Positions 20,001 through 39,025 are shown, counted from the first letter of the stretch. The stretch is DNA of 64,000 nt from Platynereis dumerilii (GCA_026936325.1 JAPTHN010000011.1:33948629-34012628); one strand, 5' to 3'. Translations and numbers: made by a program. Notes: generated from the sequence alone by a model not told the origin.

Positions 20001-23000
20001 TGAGTGTAATTTGTTTCATCCATCCCCAAAAATGTGCCTAGAATGGGACAATCCGGGGGTAACAGCAAAATGACCGCGCCAGCGGCTGGCCGCGGTCATA
20101 ATAAATAAATGTGTAATATACATACAGCATAATAATGAAGCAATTCTAACCAACCAAAATCCAATTAAATGCATTACACGGCAAAAGCATTTTGAGATAT
20201 TACGATCAAGTAATTTGTGCATAGTAATTTGATTATGTTCACATATATCCTGATAGTGCATGTAGAGTATTTGCAAGTTTTTGTGATTGCCAATGTACTG
20301 CAGAATAGCAAGCTCTTCACTTGTAATATGATTTATCCTTATGTTACTGCAAATAAATTAACCCATTCGTCATTCAATTACATCTTCATAACAATGCAAC
20401 TACATAAAATAAATGTTAGTAAGGAATAACACTATCCCATAACCAATAGGCTCAAATAAACTTGTCAATGATAAGAGATGAAACTTGACACTCAAATTGG
20501 ATATGGATCACTTCAGGTTCTCACAAACATTGAAACATCAAATTAGCCAAATTTGACAAAACTCATACTAGACTCATACTGTAAACTGAAGTAATTGAAA
20601 AAGGTTGAAAAACTTGTCAAACACACATCATTATCAGATTACAAATCCAAATCACACAACAGCTGAAGTGACTAAACTTCCAACATATAGGGCAATTATC
20701 AACTTATCAGCTCAGAATAAACAGCGGAGAGTCACTGTCAAAAACATGTGCTACACAAAAGCAAACAATTCATAAAAGTTCATCAGTGCACACCATGGGC
20801 ATTAGCTTTTATCATAGGTCACCTGGGTAGATGACAAACTGTAATGGTTATATGACCCGGTATGACAAATTTTCATGCAAACATGCAAAAACTTCCAGCT
20901 GTTTTCTACTTTTTTCTTCAATGCACCACCACGTTTTCCAAATGATAAACAAAATCAGCATTATTTCCAATCATGATAATCATCTGATAATGGGGTTATT
21001 TAGACACACACCCGATAAAATTCTCAACCATATCGACAACCCAAATTCAAATATTTTTCAAGAATTTTTAAACCTCTTTAAGGCAATCATAACAATATAT
21101 GCAAACTCACTTATCATCTACTGAATAAATGATAAAGACTACCTATCTAATGCACTAGGTTAGAACAAACATCAGCTGAACATAGGAGGTTGTAAAGTGA
21201 TAAAATAGAGATATGAAACAATCAGGTTTATGTTTATGTCAGGACTATGATTTCACTGATTTCTTTGATGTTACATTCAGCTGCAGATGGACTATCAAAT
21301 GCATGATAAATGTCAGAAAATTTTAGAAAGCAATTATTAATTTATGATTCTAACATATATATATGCATTTGTTTGTATGACTCTAATATTACACATGTTA
21401 TATGACAATTCAAACAACACATTTTTCTCACTTCATAAAATAGCACAGGACAAAAACATGACCATTACTTAGACAAAGAAATGGTTTATACAGTAAAAAC
21501 TTCATGAAACAAACTTTCATCCTAAAAACATCAGTAATTCTTATGCAAGAGTACCTCAGACAGCAGGAAGCCCTTAATTATGCAAAATGCAATAGCAAAC
21601 GGGTAACAGGTAACTGCCTGCCAAAAATATAATCTTCTCAGCAGAATACCTCTCATGTCTAATGTCAGATTAAGCACATTTACATGTCATTTGCAAGTGC
21701 AAAGTATTCTTGGCAAACAGAAAATTTTAGAGAAAATGCATGCATACTGCATACAGCAACAAGTAAGTTTGTAATATCAAGGCACCTTAATTTGCCACTG
21801 AATTTCTCTGCCTACAAAATATTAGCAAAGGCAAATTATGGCAATTCAGTAAATTAGCCTTGTTCCCTCGTGGTATTAAAACTAAATCCTGTGGTAATTG
21901 GCAATTCCAGCATCTTGCTGATGATAAAAAACTTAATTCCAAAAAATCTATATTCAAAATAGGTTGAGCAAATCAAGAATGATTAGAGCCCAATTCAATC
22001 AAAATGGCCTCTGTGCAATTAATGGATGGATGATTGAGGCTTTACTTCCTGAATTTATGCCCTTGGACATAGTAGGCTAATTAGTACAGAAGTATGATTG
22101 AAACTGTCATCTAACATAAGCCCAGGTTACCCGGCTTGAGTGGGAATCAAACTACAGCCCACTGCTATATTGGCGGCCCCTTGTATCAGTGTCTGTGCTG
22201 GGCAAGTAAAAGATCCCTCACATGGGGTAAATGCATAACATGTTGAGGACTCCTGCTGTCTCTCTCATCTCATCAATCAACCTTCGTGAGCGCCCAGATC
22301 TGGGCTTAGAGGGCTGCACTTACCATATCTATCTATCTATCTATCTAGCTACAAACTGAGCTAACCCTCCCCCATCTCTGCAATTACTGGAACATCCTAT
22401 GTTTGCCATTGTTTAGGCAGAGAGAGAACTTCATAATTCCAATGTTTTGACTTTACAAATTTCAAAACATTTAGCAAAGAATTGTTCATACCTCATAGAG
22501 CATGAGCCAACTTCAGAGCAGTGAACACACTGCAGAATCGTGTGGAGGGCACCACGTCTGTGATGCACAGTCAACAGTTCAAAATTTGGGGTTGTTCATC
22601 ACGGAATTGCCAAATATTCAAAGATTCCAGAATTGCACTTCATGTGAACACTTGAACTGTGACTTCAGACCATTTTCGTTTTAACGAGAATTTAGGGCAT
22701 TAAGAAAATGTTCTCACCAGGTTGCGAAGAATACAGCGTGTGAACTCCCTCAGGAATGATGACAGCTAATGCAGTTCCTACCAGGAGACCAGCTCCCATC
22801 ACAGTCACCAGCTTTAGCTTCTCCTGCAAGAAATAATTTTCAATGAATCATATCAATTTCTAAACTCATAAAAGGCATATTTTCTATATATATACTACGC
22901 CCATAATGTTTAGATAAATAGAAAATTTCGTATTGTGTATAGTGATGCTAATGCTACAACTTGTCGCAGATAAGACGTACGTCCTATAATGTCACTATAT

Positions 23001-23556
23001 AAGCAGCGCCCCCATGAGCTACCATGTCACTTGTGTCCGATTTAACCAATTTGACCACTATCATTGTGACTTTTGCAGTTCTTGTCTATTGTCACTGCCA
23101 TTCAACAATTGGTAAAGTAAACAAATTAGTAATTACTAAGTCTTTAGTTGCACATCTTTATTAGACTTTAATTGGCATAAAAGTATTAAAACTTAGTTAA
23201 TTTACACAATACAGAAAATGCCAATGCAACAAGAACCTTGAGCATGACCAATGACTAGTATCAGAACCTAAACAACCAAGTGACGTGGGCATGATCAAAC
23301 AAATGAATCCTGCAGTGTCAGACTGCAGTGCAGGGTAGCATAGCATGACAGTTGACTTGTAAAATTTTTGATGAGAAATTTTCTCATCAAAAATTTTCTC
23401 AGAAAAGCAAAAGGTATTCATGTTCATGTAAATCATGATGAGACATGTTGACAAGCTTACCTCTGACAAAGTGATTGCCAGTGGTATGGAGCCGGCTAGA
23501 TAACATCCTACTAGCATAGCCAGACACAGTAACAATAGTGTATACACATCATCCAT
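14004..23556 (-). CDS. SLC39A9: zinc transporter ZIP9 (SLC39A9), complete, 7 coding exons
   Basis: Coding exons on the minus strand: 23556-23461, 22823-22718, 18613-18383, 16677-16603, 15665-15580, 15003-14869 and 14252-14004. All have GT/AG sites and phases add up to 325 aa (human 307). The product is a ZIP-family membrane protein moving zinc into the cytosol; ZIP9 is mostly in Golgi and plasma membrane and is also reported as a membrane androgen receptor. Seen: N-terminal [19 protein letters not shown] and [21 protein letters not shown] (TM1-2). A His-rich loop ([15 protein letters not shown]) precedes [20 protein letters not shown] (TM3). The metal-site helices are [12 protein letters not shown] (TM4) and IMLHKAPAAFG (TM5), and the C-terminus is [19 protein letters not shown] … LGHSH. 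Exon 3 starts at a tandem NAGNAG acceptor, so an alanine codon may be optional. Head to head with NAA10. Confidence 0.96.
14374..14575 (-). mobile_element. tRNA-derived SINE, copy 2 (near full length)
   Basis: This is the best copy of the family, in the last SLC39A9 intron. The minus strand reads A-box-like TGGTCTAGTGGTAGCGTGCT, B-box-like GGTTTCGAATCC, then a body and the 3' segment tgcataaatacaggacgtaa followed by ccccaatccatc. It lies in the same orientation as the host gene. Confidence 0.85.
18998..19195 (-). mobile_element. tRNA-derived SINE, copy 3 (diverged)
   Basis: In SLC39A9 intron 2. It shares the gatggatgactggggttt … tatttatgcac end, the ggctaattgg middle and a decayed tRNA-like head (ggtgacctggtcggagctgg). 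It is older than copies 1 and 2, judging by mismatches and small indels. Confidence 0.7.
19245..20100. mobile_element. 856-bp inverted-repeat element carrying two minisatellites
   Basis: The left end TATGACCGCGGGCAGTGCTGG pairs with the right end, read on the minus strand as TATGACCGCGGCCAGCCGCTGG. The right end is also a hairpin by itself (about 20070-20099). Inside are about ten degenerate copies of a unit like ggcctctattcaagggg (19435-19640). A second degenerate array of about 24 bp follows (gcccatctgtgtgtgcacacc, 19690-19905). It has no protein frame and lies in SLC39A9 intron 2. Superfamily unknown. Confidence 0.6.
20110..22015. other. SLC39A9 intron 2 sequence; nothing further seen
   Basis: AT-rich intronic DNA with short open frames that lack coding character and a small (TA)n near 21355. 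I see no exon, RNA gene or clear mobile element here. Confidence 0.5.
22020..22185 (-). mobile_element. tRNA-derived SINE, copy 4 (diverged)
   Basis: In SLC39A9 intron 2. It shares gatggatgattgaggcttta, ggctaattag and a decayed tRNA-like head (cataagcccaggttacccgg). Same orientation as copies 1-3. Confidence 0.7.
22190..22350 (+). repeat. retroposon-like 3' end with (ATCT)n tail
   Basis: The block ending cccagatctgggcttagagg, then gctgcactta, is followed by four to five ATCT units. A conserved tail plus a short microsatellite is typical of SINE/LINE 3' ends. It abuts SINE copy 4. Confidence 0.5.
23361..23397. repeat. perfect palindrome, 17-bp arms, 3-base loop
   Basis: aaaatttttgatgagaa, att, then the exact reverse complement. 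It lies in SLC39A9 intron 1, 64 bases past the exon 1 donor. On RNA it would form a strong hairpin near the splice site. Confidence 0.85.
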
Positions 23557-23891
23557 TGTGTTAATTGCCTGGAGCCACTTCAATATGGGAAGATCCACTC
23601 CTTTCTTGATCTCTTCAACAAGTTTCGTCAGTGTGCGTGGCATCCACACCAGATGTCGCACCTGCAGTCTCGGGTAAACGAGAAAATTAAAAAATGTGGG
23701 TAAAGGTTATTTTGAGATCAAACTATTTCAATTTATAAGTTTTTTTAAGTAATTTGACCCTCAGAACCAAATACGTACGATTTTTTTCAAGAAATATTGC
23801 AAAAAACTAAAATGAGAGATACGCCAGATGTCGCCCCGACCCATTCGTTCGGAAAAGAATTTTGAGGATTGAGCGACTTAAACCAATCAAA
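23557..23891. promoter_or_regulatory. 335-bp bidirectional promoter region between SLC39A9 and NAA10
   Basis: The SLC39A9 start codon (23556, minus) and the NAA10 start codon (23892, plus) face away from each other across 335 bases. Seen: a CCAAT box (23883-23887) five bases before the NAA10 ATG, a repeated CCAGATGTCGC at about 23650 and 23824, and no TATA box near either start. A shared, TATA-less housekeeping promoter is the simplest reading; this is inferred. Confidence 0.65.
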
Positions 23892-31546
<7,655 letters not shown>

Positions 31547-31610
31547 CGTTATTTACTTTAATCAACTTACATCCAATCTCTTTTGTTTTATATGCTGTTT
31601 GGTCTCCTGT

Positions 31611-31616
31611 AATAAA
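31611..31616 (+). promoter_or_regulatory. poly(A) signal AATAAA of NAA10
   Basis: AATAAA 65 bases after the NAA10 stop codon, followed by a T-rich stretch. This gives a very short 3' UTR. Confidence 0.7.
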
Positions 31617-31699
31617 CTGTTTTCATTTTTATGCAATTCTCTAGTTGTGAATTGTTACACAAAGGAAAAAAAGAAAGGAAGAAATGAGAGTGTGAATTT

Positions 31700-32860
31700 C
31701 GAATTAAAATTCATATTAAAATGCTTTGTTTCTTAAAGCATGTGAATTTCATCAAATTTGTGAGTGTGCCTGCACTATATGCATCAGCATCACATCTTAG
31801 TTTTGTATTCACTGTTGATCTGTCTTATACCAGAGACAAATGGTTTTGATTCCATGAATATTTTGGAAAGAAAAGTAATGGGTGATGAGTCAGGAAGATA
31901 TTAAAATGCTCCTAACCTCAGAGCATGTGAATCTCATCAAATTTACCTTAAATCTTTAAAAATTTCTATCATTTGGTGAGAAATCTTGTTTCTTATTATA
32001 TCTTGTGGCTCTTGATTTGTCTTGGAAGTAAAATAGATGGCAAATTGAATGCTATATATATTAAAAAAGCTCCGAACTTCAAACCGTGTGAATCCCATCA
32101 AATTTGCTTCAATCTTTTCTCCTTTCATTTTGTGAGATACTGGTGTGTCTGTCTTCTTGTGGCTCTTGTTTTGTTTCTAATAGTGAAATAAATGGCATAA
32201 CTGAACACTATATATTAAAATGCTCCCAACTTCAGAGCATGTGATTCTCATCAAATTTGCCTTAATCTTTCCTGCTTTCATTTGGTGAGAAATCCGTTTC
32301 TAATCTTTTTGTGGCTCTTGGTTTGTGCCTTGTGGAAGTTAAATAATTAAATTGCACATTTGAATGCTTTATATATTTGAAATTTGCAACTTCAGAGCAT
32401 CTGAATCTCATCAAATTTGCCTTTTCTCCTTTCATTTGGTGTGATATGTTTCTGATATTCTTGGTGGCCCAAGGTTGGTTTGTCTCAAGGAAGTAAATAA
32501 TTAAATTGCATAATTGAATGCTACATCAAGTATATGAGTCTTTGTCACCTTTCATTTGGTGAGAAATAGTTTTTAATCTATTTTTGTGGTCTTGGCTGGT
32601 TTCTTATGGAAGTAAAATACAAATTGAATTGAATGCTATGTATTAAAATGCTCCCAACTTCAGAGTATGTGAATCTCATCTAAGTTTCTGGTTAGTTTGA
32701 AAATTTCCTATTTTTGAGCATCTCGTAGCTCCAGGTTTAGGTTAAGAAATTGGGAAGGTTGAAAAGTTCTATATTAAAATTCTTCCAAATTCAAAGCATA
32801 TTCACTTCATTACATTTGCATCAGTGTATTCTAAAGTTCTGTTTTTAAAATTCTTTGAGC
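31700..32860. repeat. degenerate tandem repeat, unit about 157 bp, six to seven copies
   Basis: The box catgtgaatctcatcaaatt, or a close form, recurs at about 31740, 31925, 32087, 32240, 32398, 32666 and 32802. Each is preceded by aaatgctcccaacttcagag and followed by cctttcatttggtgagaaat and tgtggctcttg. Middle copies are 155-160 bases apart; outer ones are more decayed. It begins right after the NAA10 poly(A) signal and has no coding frame. Confidence 0.8.
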
Positions 32861-32869
32861 AATACCCTC

Positions 32870-33355
32870 ACGGCCTCAGAAATGATGGCACAGGTCTCTA
32901 AGTGTCTGTCAATGGAATAGGTTGCCTCTTAAAGAAGACCAAATAAGGCTTTCGCTTGAAAACATTTAAAATGGTCTTCGCTGAAGAGTAGGTTAATATC
33001 ATCAAAGATTTTTCCGTTACTTGTTCTCTTGCACAAAGGAGGAACCATTTGTTTTACACCCAAAAAGGCAAGTGAAAAGTGGCTCTCTGTTTCACTGTTT
33101 TATCGGACGAATTACCAGTCTATTGCGATAATGTTGATAGGTCATTTGAGGGTTTAGGTATTGGTCTTCTCACAACTGGCAACCAGATTATTTACAGGAT
33201 CATCATTGTCAGATGATATCTGGTCTGCATTTGTCAAGGCCTCTGTTATGTTGTCACAGCGGCATAATCCTGAATTAAGCCCCGCACGGGTTTATTTCTC
33301 GGCTGATGTTAAAAGCGTAGGTTTTTGGGGTACGTATCGAAAGGTTATTGACGTC
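32870..33355. other. no gene seen
   Basis: Sequence between tandem arrays with only short random open frames. I see no splice-bounded exon or repeat family here. Confidence 0.5.
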
Positions 33356-33379
33356 ATAGATATTTCGTAATTCTCATTG

Positions 33380-33740
33380 TGACATCATCAGACATCATCG
33401 GGCACTGTGACATCATCGATCAATATGGCATACTAGGGCACTGTGACATCAGTATGACATCATATGGCACAGTGACATCATCCAAATAATGGCTTTAATG
33501 ATGGAATGAACTGCATCAGTGATTTAGCAAACTGTTTCTGCAAGGTAAATCTGAATATTTCCTGGCCCCGTCACCACAAATGCTGGAATACAGGGTGCAA
33601 AAACCAGCACTATGACATGATTCAAATGGTTTTAATGACTGAATGAACTGCATCTCTGAATTTGAAAATTGTTTCTGTAAAGGTATATCTGAACATTTTG
33701 TGGGCCCGTCACCACAAATACTGGAATTCAGGGTGCAAAA
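33380..33740. repeat. two local repeats: cactgtgacatcatc units and a 140-bp duplication
   Basis: 33380-33482 holds four to five units of the type gcactgtgacatcatc. Then about 33486-33600 and 33625-33740 are a diverged tandem duplication (gaatgaactgcatc … gtttctg … cccgtcaccacaaat … cagggtgcaaaaa). The following 33740-34080 is AT-rich with nothing recognised. Confidence 0.75.
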
Positions 33741-34212
33741 AACTGTAGCAAAGTTCACAAAATAGGCCAATATAATATTAGTATAATATTATAATCTTTA
33801 CTAGACAAATAACACAAACAGCTTTTCGTGTAAGAGCCATTTATCTTAAATGTGAAATATCTTCAATAAATTACAAAAATTAGAATATCTTCTGGCTCTT
33901 CAACGCGCTCCGTCTCCTCCCTCCAAACTTCCGTCCTCCTCCATTCCGCAACTTTATCTGAAATTAAATATATCATATTTAGAACATCTTCATAAGACTG
34001 TTTGGTGTTATAATGCATTTAAAGACGGGTACTGGGGCAATGGTGTGTCATACATATTATTACATATGTATAATCTAATTTTTTTAAATGTATTTTTGTT
34101 TATGTATATGTAGGCCTATGCATAAAAACCTTTCATATCAAGCAAAAAACGTTTTCTTTACTGCTCGTTATGCATTTATGAATTTCACCTTCACTCAAAA
34201 TCACTATCACTT

Positions 34213-34460
34213 GACTGCAGTTTCTGTGGAGCCACCAGCCTGGGTCTCTTTGCTGCTTACCTTTTCCTCTAGCATTCACCTGATTTGCGTAACTCGACCT
34301 CGGTGTGCTGGTGAGTGGTTGAAAGTTGTCATCGGAATCAGTTTCGGCTGCTCTCGAAGTCTCTAGAAGGTCCTGCAATGGGCGAGATGTTCTGTTGTCG
34401 TTGAGGATGTGGGGCTGCAAATCGGAGTAAAATGGGTCAAATTCAGCTTCAAATAGAAAA
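34213..34460 (-). pseudogene. fragment of an unidentified multicopy gene, 5' part
   Basis: It closely matches 37790-38000. The minus strand reads EAEFDPFYSDLQPHILNDNR then ETDSDDNFQPLTSTPRSS and ARGKGKQQRDPGW. It looks like the N-terminal, basic, disordered end of the gene duplicated downstream. A continuation of similar acidic coding-like sequence lies up to about 34640. The product is not recognised. Confidence 0.45.
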
Positions 34461-34708
34461 CATAATTTAATATGATAACTTAATATTATCAATTATAAAT
34501 TACTGTTATATTTCATTATATAAATAAAATAAAGTTTTTTTTACGCAGATCTGGTGATTCGGTCAGTTCATCATCACTGTCAACTCGCTGAACATCATCC
34601 TCTGCCGTGACCTCGCCATGTCGCCAGGTGTCAAACACAGGTCTTGCAGCATTGAGTCTGGGGGGTCCATTTAAGTGATAGACATCCTTCAAAAGTTCTA
34701 ATAATTTG

Positions 34709-35622
34709 TGACCTGCTCCACCAAAATGGGTTCAAAGTCGGCCTGTTATCATATTTAGGTATGAAAATGACTTCATTCTACTGGAATTGAGCTTTAAAAT
34801 TATGTTTAGTATGTTTTGATATCTCCATCCAATCCAAAGATATGGCACCTCAAACATCGATGATACGAAACATCAAACTTTGAGAAAATGGCGTTTGAAT
34901 TTCCCGCCATTGCAATGAAAGAACTAAGAAAATCAAGAAGGACATTCAATTTTGATAATTTAAAATCAATATTTGGTTAAATGGGCTTAAATATTCAAAG
35001 AAAATTACTTTTGCTAAAACGTGGTACCAACAGCTAAAAAACATCAAAATGTGACCTTTTGACACATTTTGCTCATTTCTGGGAAATATACAGTGCCGCC
35101 TGTAAGTATGTGAAACGCATGACATTGTGTCATTGCATCAATGCTAAACATCCTCAGCCTAACTGCTTGTGGAGGCATGTATTTTCATCGGATGAAAGGG
35201 AAACAAAGTGAGTCATAAAGGCCAATGTGTGAGGCAAGTGGGATAAAAATAGCAGCCCATTTTCTTTGCTGTAGTCGGAGTTAGGTATGGGTCAAAGTCT
35301 TTGATAAGTAAGTGAACCACCCTTCCCTATCTTTTAACATTAGGCCTGCGTTTCACTTACTTATCAAAGACTTTGACCCATACCTAACTCCAACTACAGC
35401 AAAGAAAATTGGCTGCTATTTTTATCCCGCATGCCTCACATATCGGCCTTTATGACCGAAAATGTTTTCCTCTCATCGGATGAGAATTCGTGCTTCCAGA
35501 AGCATTTTGATTAAGGATGTTTAACATTGATGCAATGGCACAATATCATGCGTTTCACTTACTTACAGGCGGCACTGTATAATGCCTACTTTGAACTCAT
35601 TTTGGTGGAGCAGGTCACATTT
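34709..35622. mobile_element. outer MITE with inverted ends, interrupted by a second MITE
   Basis: The left end TGTGACCTGCTCCACCAAAA and the right end (its reverse complement, finishing at about 35622) are near-perfect inverted repeats of about 32 bp. The inner element at 35091-35577 accounts for much of its length. No ORF. Confidence 0.75.
35091..35577. mobile_element. palindromic Tc1/mariner-type MITE, 487 bp, TA target duplication
   Basis: It begins CAGTGCCGCCTGTAAGTA and ends with the near reverse complement, flanked by TA at 35089-35090 and 35578-35579. The two halves pair almost along their full length (tcaaagtctttgataagtaa against its complement near the centre). It is a foldback that inserted into the outer MITE. 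Confidence 0.88.
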
Positions 35623-35974
35623 AACACTCTACGTCCTTTTACCCAGCTCCGCCACATGACCTCACAGTTTGCCATTTTAGTCCCATTCATTTTCTTGAAG
35701 TGATTCTGAAAGATATTTCACGTTACAGTGGTCCCTGCCAGGAACGACCTCTTAATAAGCGACCAGACCCCTGTATGTGACCATAGACCTTCTGCATTAA
35801 CGTTTTTCTTCATAAATATCACCCTAATATGCGACCAACCTGTCTAACGCGACCAGCGACCACTTATTTGATGGAATTTGGTCATTTTCATCCTTCTAGA
35901 CGACCAGTAAATGTCCAAAACGACCAGAAAACGACCACAAATTCGTCAAGAAGCCACGATTGTTTGTTTACAAT

Positions 35975-37080
35975 TTGCGCCCAAACCAAGCTCTTCCGCT
36001 TATACATTGATTCTGAAAGACATTTCATGTAACACGTATGCAAATTATGAAACTATCGTATGACTCACATAATGTCCATTATTATTGGAGTTTAAACATA
36101 ATATGCAAAATGAAATTTACTAAAAGCAGAATCTTTGCATGTTTCCATGCTCCCTCGATGGTGTTGGTGTCGACCTCCATCTCACCCGTTTGCCAGCTCA
36201 ATAGGTCTTCTTGAAAGTGGTCTTGTGTTCAATGCAAAGGTGTTTATACCCCATGGTGGCAATTTCCCTGTAGGCCGCCCACCCATCTGAATAGATCGTA
36301 GTCCCTTCTTCGACATGTGTCCTGAGGATGCCACAAAGAGTGCCGGCATCACGGGTTTCCACAGGGAAGAGCTTGATCCCATTGGAGACCCTTCCTACAA
36401 TGCCGACCACCCTAACTCTAGTGCCTTTGGGCTCTCCGCTGTGGTGCTTGACCTGCAAATTCAAAAAAGGTAATATAAAAACTTTGTATGATATAATTTA
36501 AGCATCCAATACAAGTAGGCCTTCATCTCCCATGGTACCATGAAAATATATCTGCATGAAATATAAAGATGACTGACTGAGTCATAGATACAATTTGGTT
36601 TCATTCCCTAATTAACTTAATCAGTCTGCTGATTTTTATACATTTATTTAGTTATAGTAAAAGTTATTAACATCATTCTGCCAAAGAGGGACTCGTCCAC
36701 TTCGACAATTCCAGAGAACTTAGTTGGGTAAATAGTTTCCACGAAGAACTGGATAAAAAGGTCCCTTGTGTAACTAGCCCAATCAACTGCCGATGTCCCA
36801 TAGTGCAAGCCAGACTGAATTGACCACTGTTTGGTGGCAAGTCCATCAGCTTAAGCTGTGATAAAGCGGATGATGTCTGGAACATAAAAATGGCTGTGGA
36901 AAAAGAAACTCTTCTTCCGCACTGATGTCTCGTGTCTCTTCTTGCAGCCCACACCATCCCATCTAAATTTTTTGTTCTTACTCCTTTCCTTGTCGGTAGT
37001 CCACAGGTGCCACAAGCAAGTTCCTTCCGAACAAACAGGTGTATTCTTGTAAACCAAGACATTTTCAAATTTAGTGAATT
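35975..37080 (-). mobile_element. Merlin / IS1595-type DNA transposon, copy 1 (broken)
   Basis: The minus strand carries a transposase in pieces. A zinc-ribbon region (ACGTCGLPTRKGVRTKNLDG … KKRHETSVRKKSFFFHS) lies at about 37050-36850, then FLSSSSWKLF-side sequence to about 36680. The catalytic exon at 36464-36198 reads VKHHSGEPKGTRVRVVGIVG, VETRDAGTLCGIL, IYSDGWAAYREIATMGYKHL. ISXO2/IS1595-like transposases share the SDxWxAY and GYxH patterns; in animals these are Merlin elements. Frameshifts and a lost third-acid region mark this copy as dead. Confidence 0.75.
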
Positions 37081-37136
37081 TGCCAAGTTAACGAGATGAT
37101 CTTAGAAAGAGCTTATCCCTGTTAACTTTCTCAGAT

Positions 37137-37960
37137 CAAAGCTGCCTATAGTGCAGATTGGTCGCAACTTTTCATCCTTACCCAGGTGACCTTCATAACC
37201 CAACAGGGTTGCAGGGTCGTTAAATTGCCCACCTTTAAGATTACAAGCTGTCGGTTGGGATCTGTTTTTGGACCTTTACTTGCATTTCTTCTCCATCAAA
37301 GTTGTTCTTACCAAACAATTGATAACTTTCACACACACTGTGACTCAACTTCTGACGATCTGATGTTGCCTCTAAATAGCCCATACTTGTGCTGATGGGG
37401 CGTAAAACACAAACTCACTCACTCATGCACTGACGATCTGATGGCAATTCCTTTTGTGTCCGTTTTCATCAAATTGTTGTCTACACCAACTTCGAAATTA
37501 GTGAACTCGTCTAATCCTAGGCGGACTTCTTCGCGCTACAGTAATAACTTCTTCAAGTTCTTGCCATTGAGTTGGAACATGAACATTCATGTTTTTTGTG
37601 GGCAAATTCGATAGTGCAATGCATAGCATCCACCTCCATTGAGGTGTGCCTGGGGACGAGAAATTTATGGACAATGTCAACTGGAGTAAACATACGTACA
37701 ACCTGCAGAAGTGTTTTGCTATGTTTTTTTTTTCTTTTTAGAGAAAGATTGGCATTTTTCCACTCCATAGTTGACCATGTGAGCAATTGACTGCAGTTTG
37801 TGTGGAGCCCCCAGCCTGGGTCTCTTTGCTGCCTTCCCTTTTCCTTTTCCTCTAACATTCATCTGATTTCCGTTACTCGACCTCGGTGTGCTGGTGAGTG
37901 GTTGAAAGTTGTCATCGGAATCAGTTTCAGAGATGTTCTGTTGTCGTTGAGGATGTGGGG
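37137..37960 (-). pseudogene. repeat unit A: fragment of an unidentified multicopy gene
   Basis: The minus strand has coding-like pieces: RGKGKGKAAKRPRLG, SIAHMVNYGVEKCQSF, MFTPVDIVHKFLVPRHTSME followed by VDAMHCTIEFAHK. The HTxMExDxxHxxIE pattern recalls the C-terminal domain of large multicopy invertebrate genes (DUF7869-like); that is an inference. A LINE 3' tail (tgttgcctctaaatagccca … aactcactcactc, about 37366-37430) is inserted in it. The frames are broken. Confidence 0.5.
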
Positions 37961-37999
37961 CTTGCAAATTGGAGTAAAATGGGTCAAATTCAGCACTCA

Positions 38000-39025
38000 A
38001 ACCAAGCACTTTTGCTTCTACATTGATTCTGAAAGATATTTCACGTAATGTAAATTATGAAACTCTTGCACAGATGACTCACATAATGACCATTACTATT
38101 GGAGTATAAACATGATATGCAAAATGGACTAATAGCAGAACCTTTGCATGTTTCCATGCTCCCTCGATGGTGTTGGACTCCTCCTCACCCGTTTGCTGGT
38201 CAATATAGGTCTTCTTGAAAGTGGTCTTGTGTTCACCGCAAAGGTGTTTATACCCCATGGTGGCAATTTCCCTGTAGGCTGCCCACCCATCTGAATAGAT
38301 CGTAGCCCCTTCTTCGACATGTGTCCTGAGGATGCCACAAAGAGTGCCGGCATCACGGGTTTCCACAGGGAAGAGCTTTATACTATTAGAGACCCTTCCT
38401 ACAATGCCGACCACCCTAACTCTAGTGCCTTTGGGCTCTCCGCTGTGGTGCTTGACCTGCAAATCAAAAAAAAGGTAATATAAAAACTTTGTATGATATA
38501 ATTTAAGCATCCAATACAAGTAGGCCTTCATCTCCCATGGTACCATGAAAATATATCTGCATGAAATATAATAATGACTGAGTCATATACAATTTGGTTA
38601 AATTCCCTAATTAACATTATCAGTCTGCTCATTTTATACATTAAATATTTAGTTATAGTAAAAGTTATTAAAATAATACCCGTCTGCCAAAGAGGGACTC
38701 GTCCAATTCGACAATTTCCAGAGAATTTAGTTGGGTAAATAGTTTCCACGAAGAACTGGATAAAAAGGTCCCTTGTGTAACTAGCCCAATCAAAGGCCGA
38801 TGTCCCCTAGTGCGGGCCAGACCGAATTGAGCACTGTTTGAGGGCAAGTCCATCAACATAAGCTGTGACAAAGCGGATGATGTCTGGAACATAAAAATGG
38901 CTGCGGAAAAAGAAATTGTTATTCCGCACTGATGTCTCATGTCTCTTGCAGCGCCCCACCATCCCACCTAAATTTTTTGTTCTTACTCCTTTCCTTGTCG
39001 GTAGTCCACAGGTGTCACAAGTCAT
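38000..39025 (-). mobile_element. Merlin / IS1595-type DNA transposon, copy 2 (better preserved)
   Basis: Homologous to copy 1. The minus strand has a zinc ribbon (TCDTCGLPTRKGVRTKNLGG) at 39025-38950. The first acidic site VELDESLFGRR ends at about 38686 at a donor (cgg|gtatta). After an intron, the acceptor tttgcag opens the second exon near 38460 with VKHHSGEPKG, IYSDGWAAY (second Asp) and SNTIEGAWKHAK (third acid, Glu). The Asp, Asp, Glu triad is thus visible across the two exons. The reading frame shifts once between about 38760 and 38700, so the copy is probably inactive. Inferred role: cut-and-paste transposase. Confidence 0.78.

Noticed and set aside
20831-21124. 97-codon plus-strand ORF in SLC39A9 intron 2
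   Set aside because: No splice-bounded structure, no recognised motif and AT-rich composition like the surrounding intron.
23197-23661. 154-aa ORF covering SLC39A9 exon 1 as a separate gene
   Set aside because: Only MDDVYTLL through ITLSE matches ZIP9; the flanks are 5' UTR and intron read-through.
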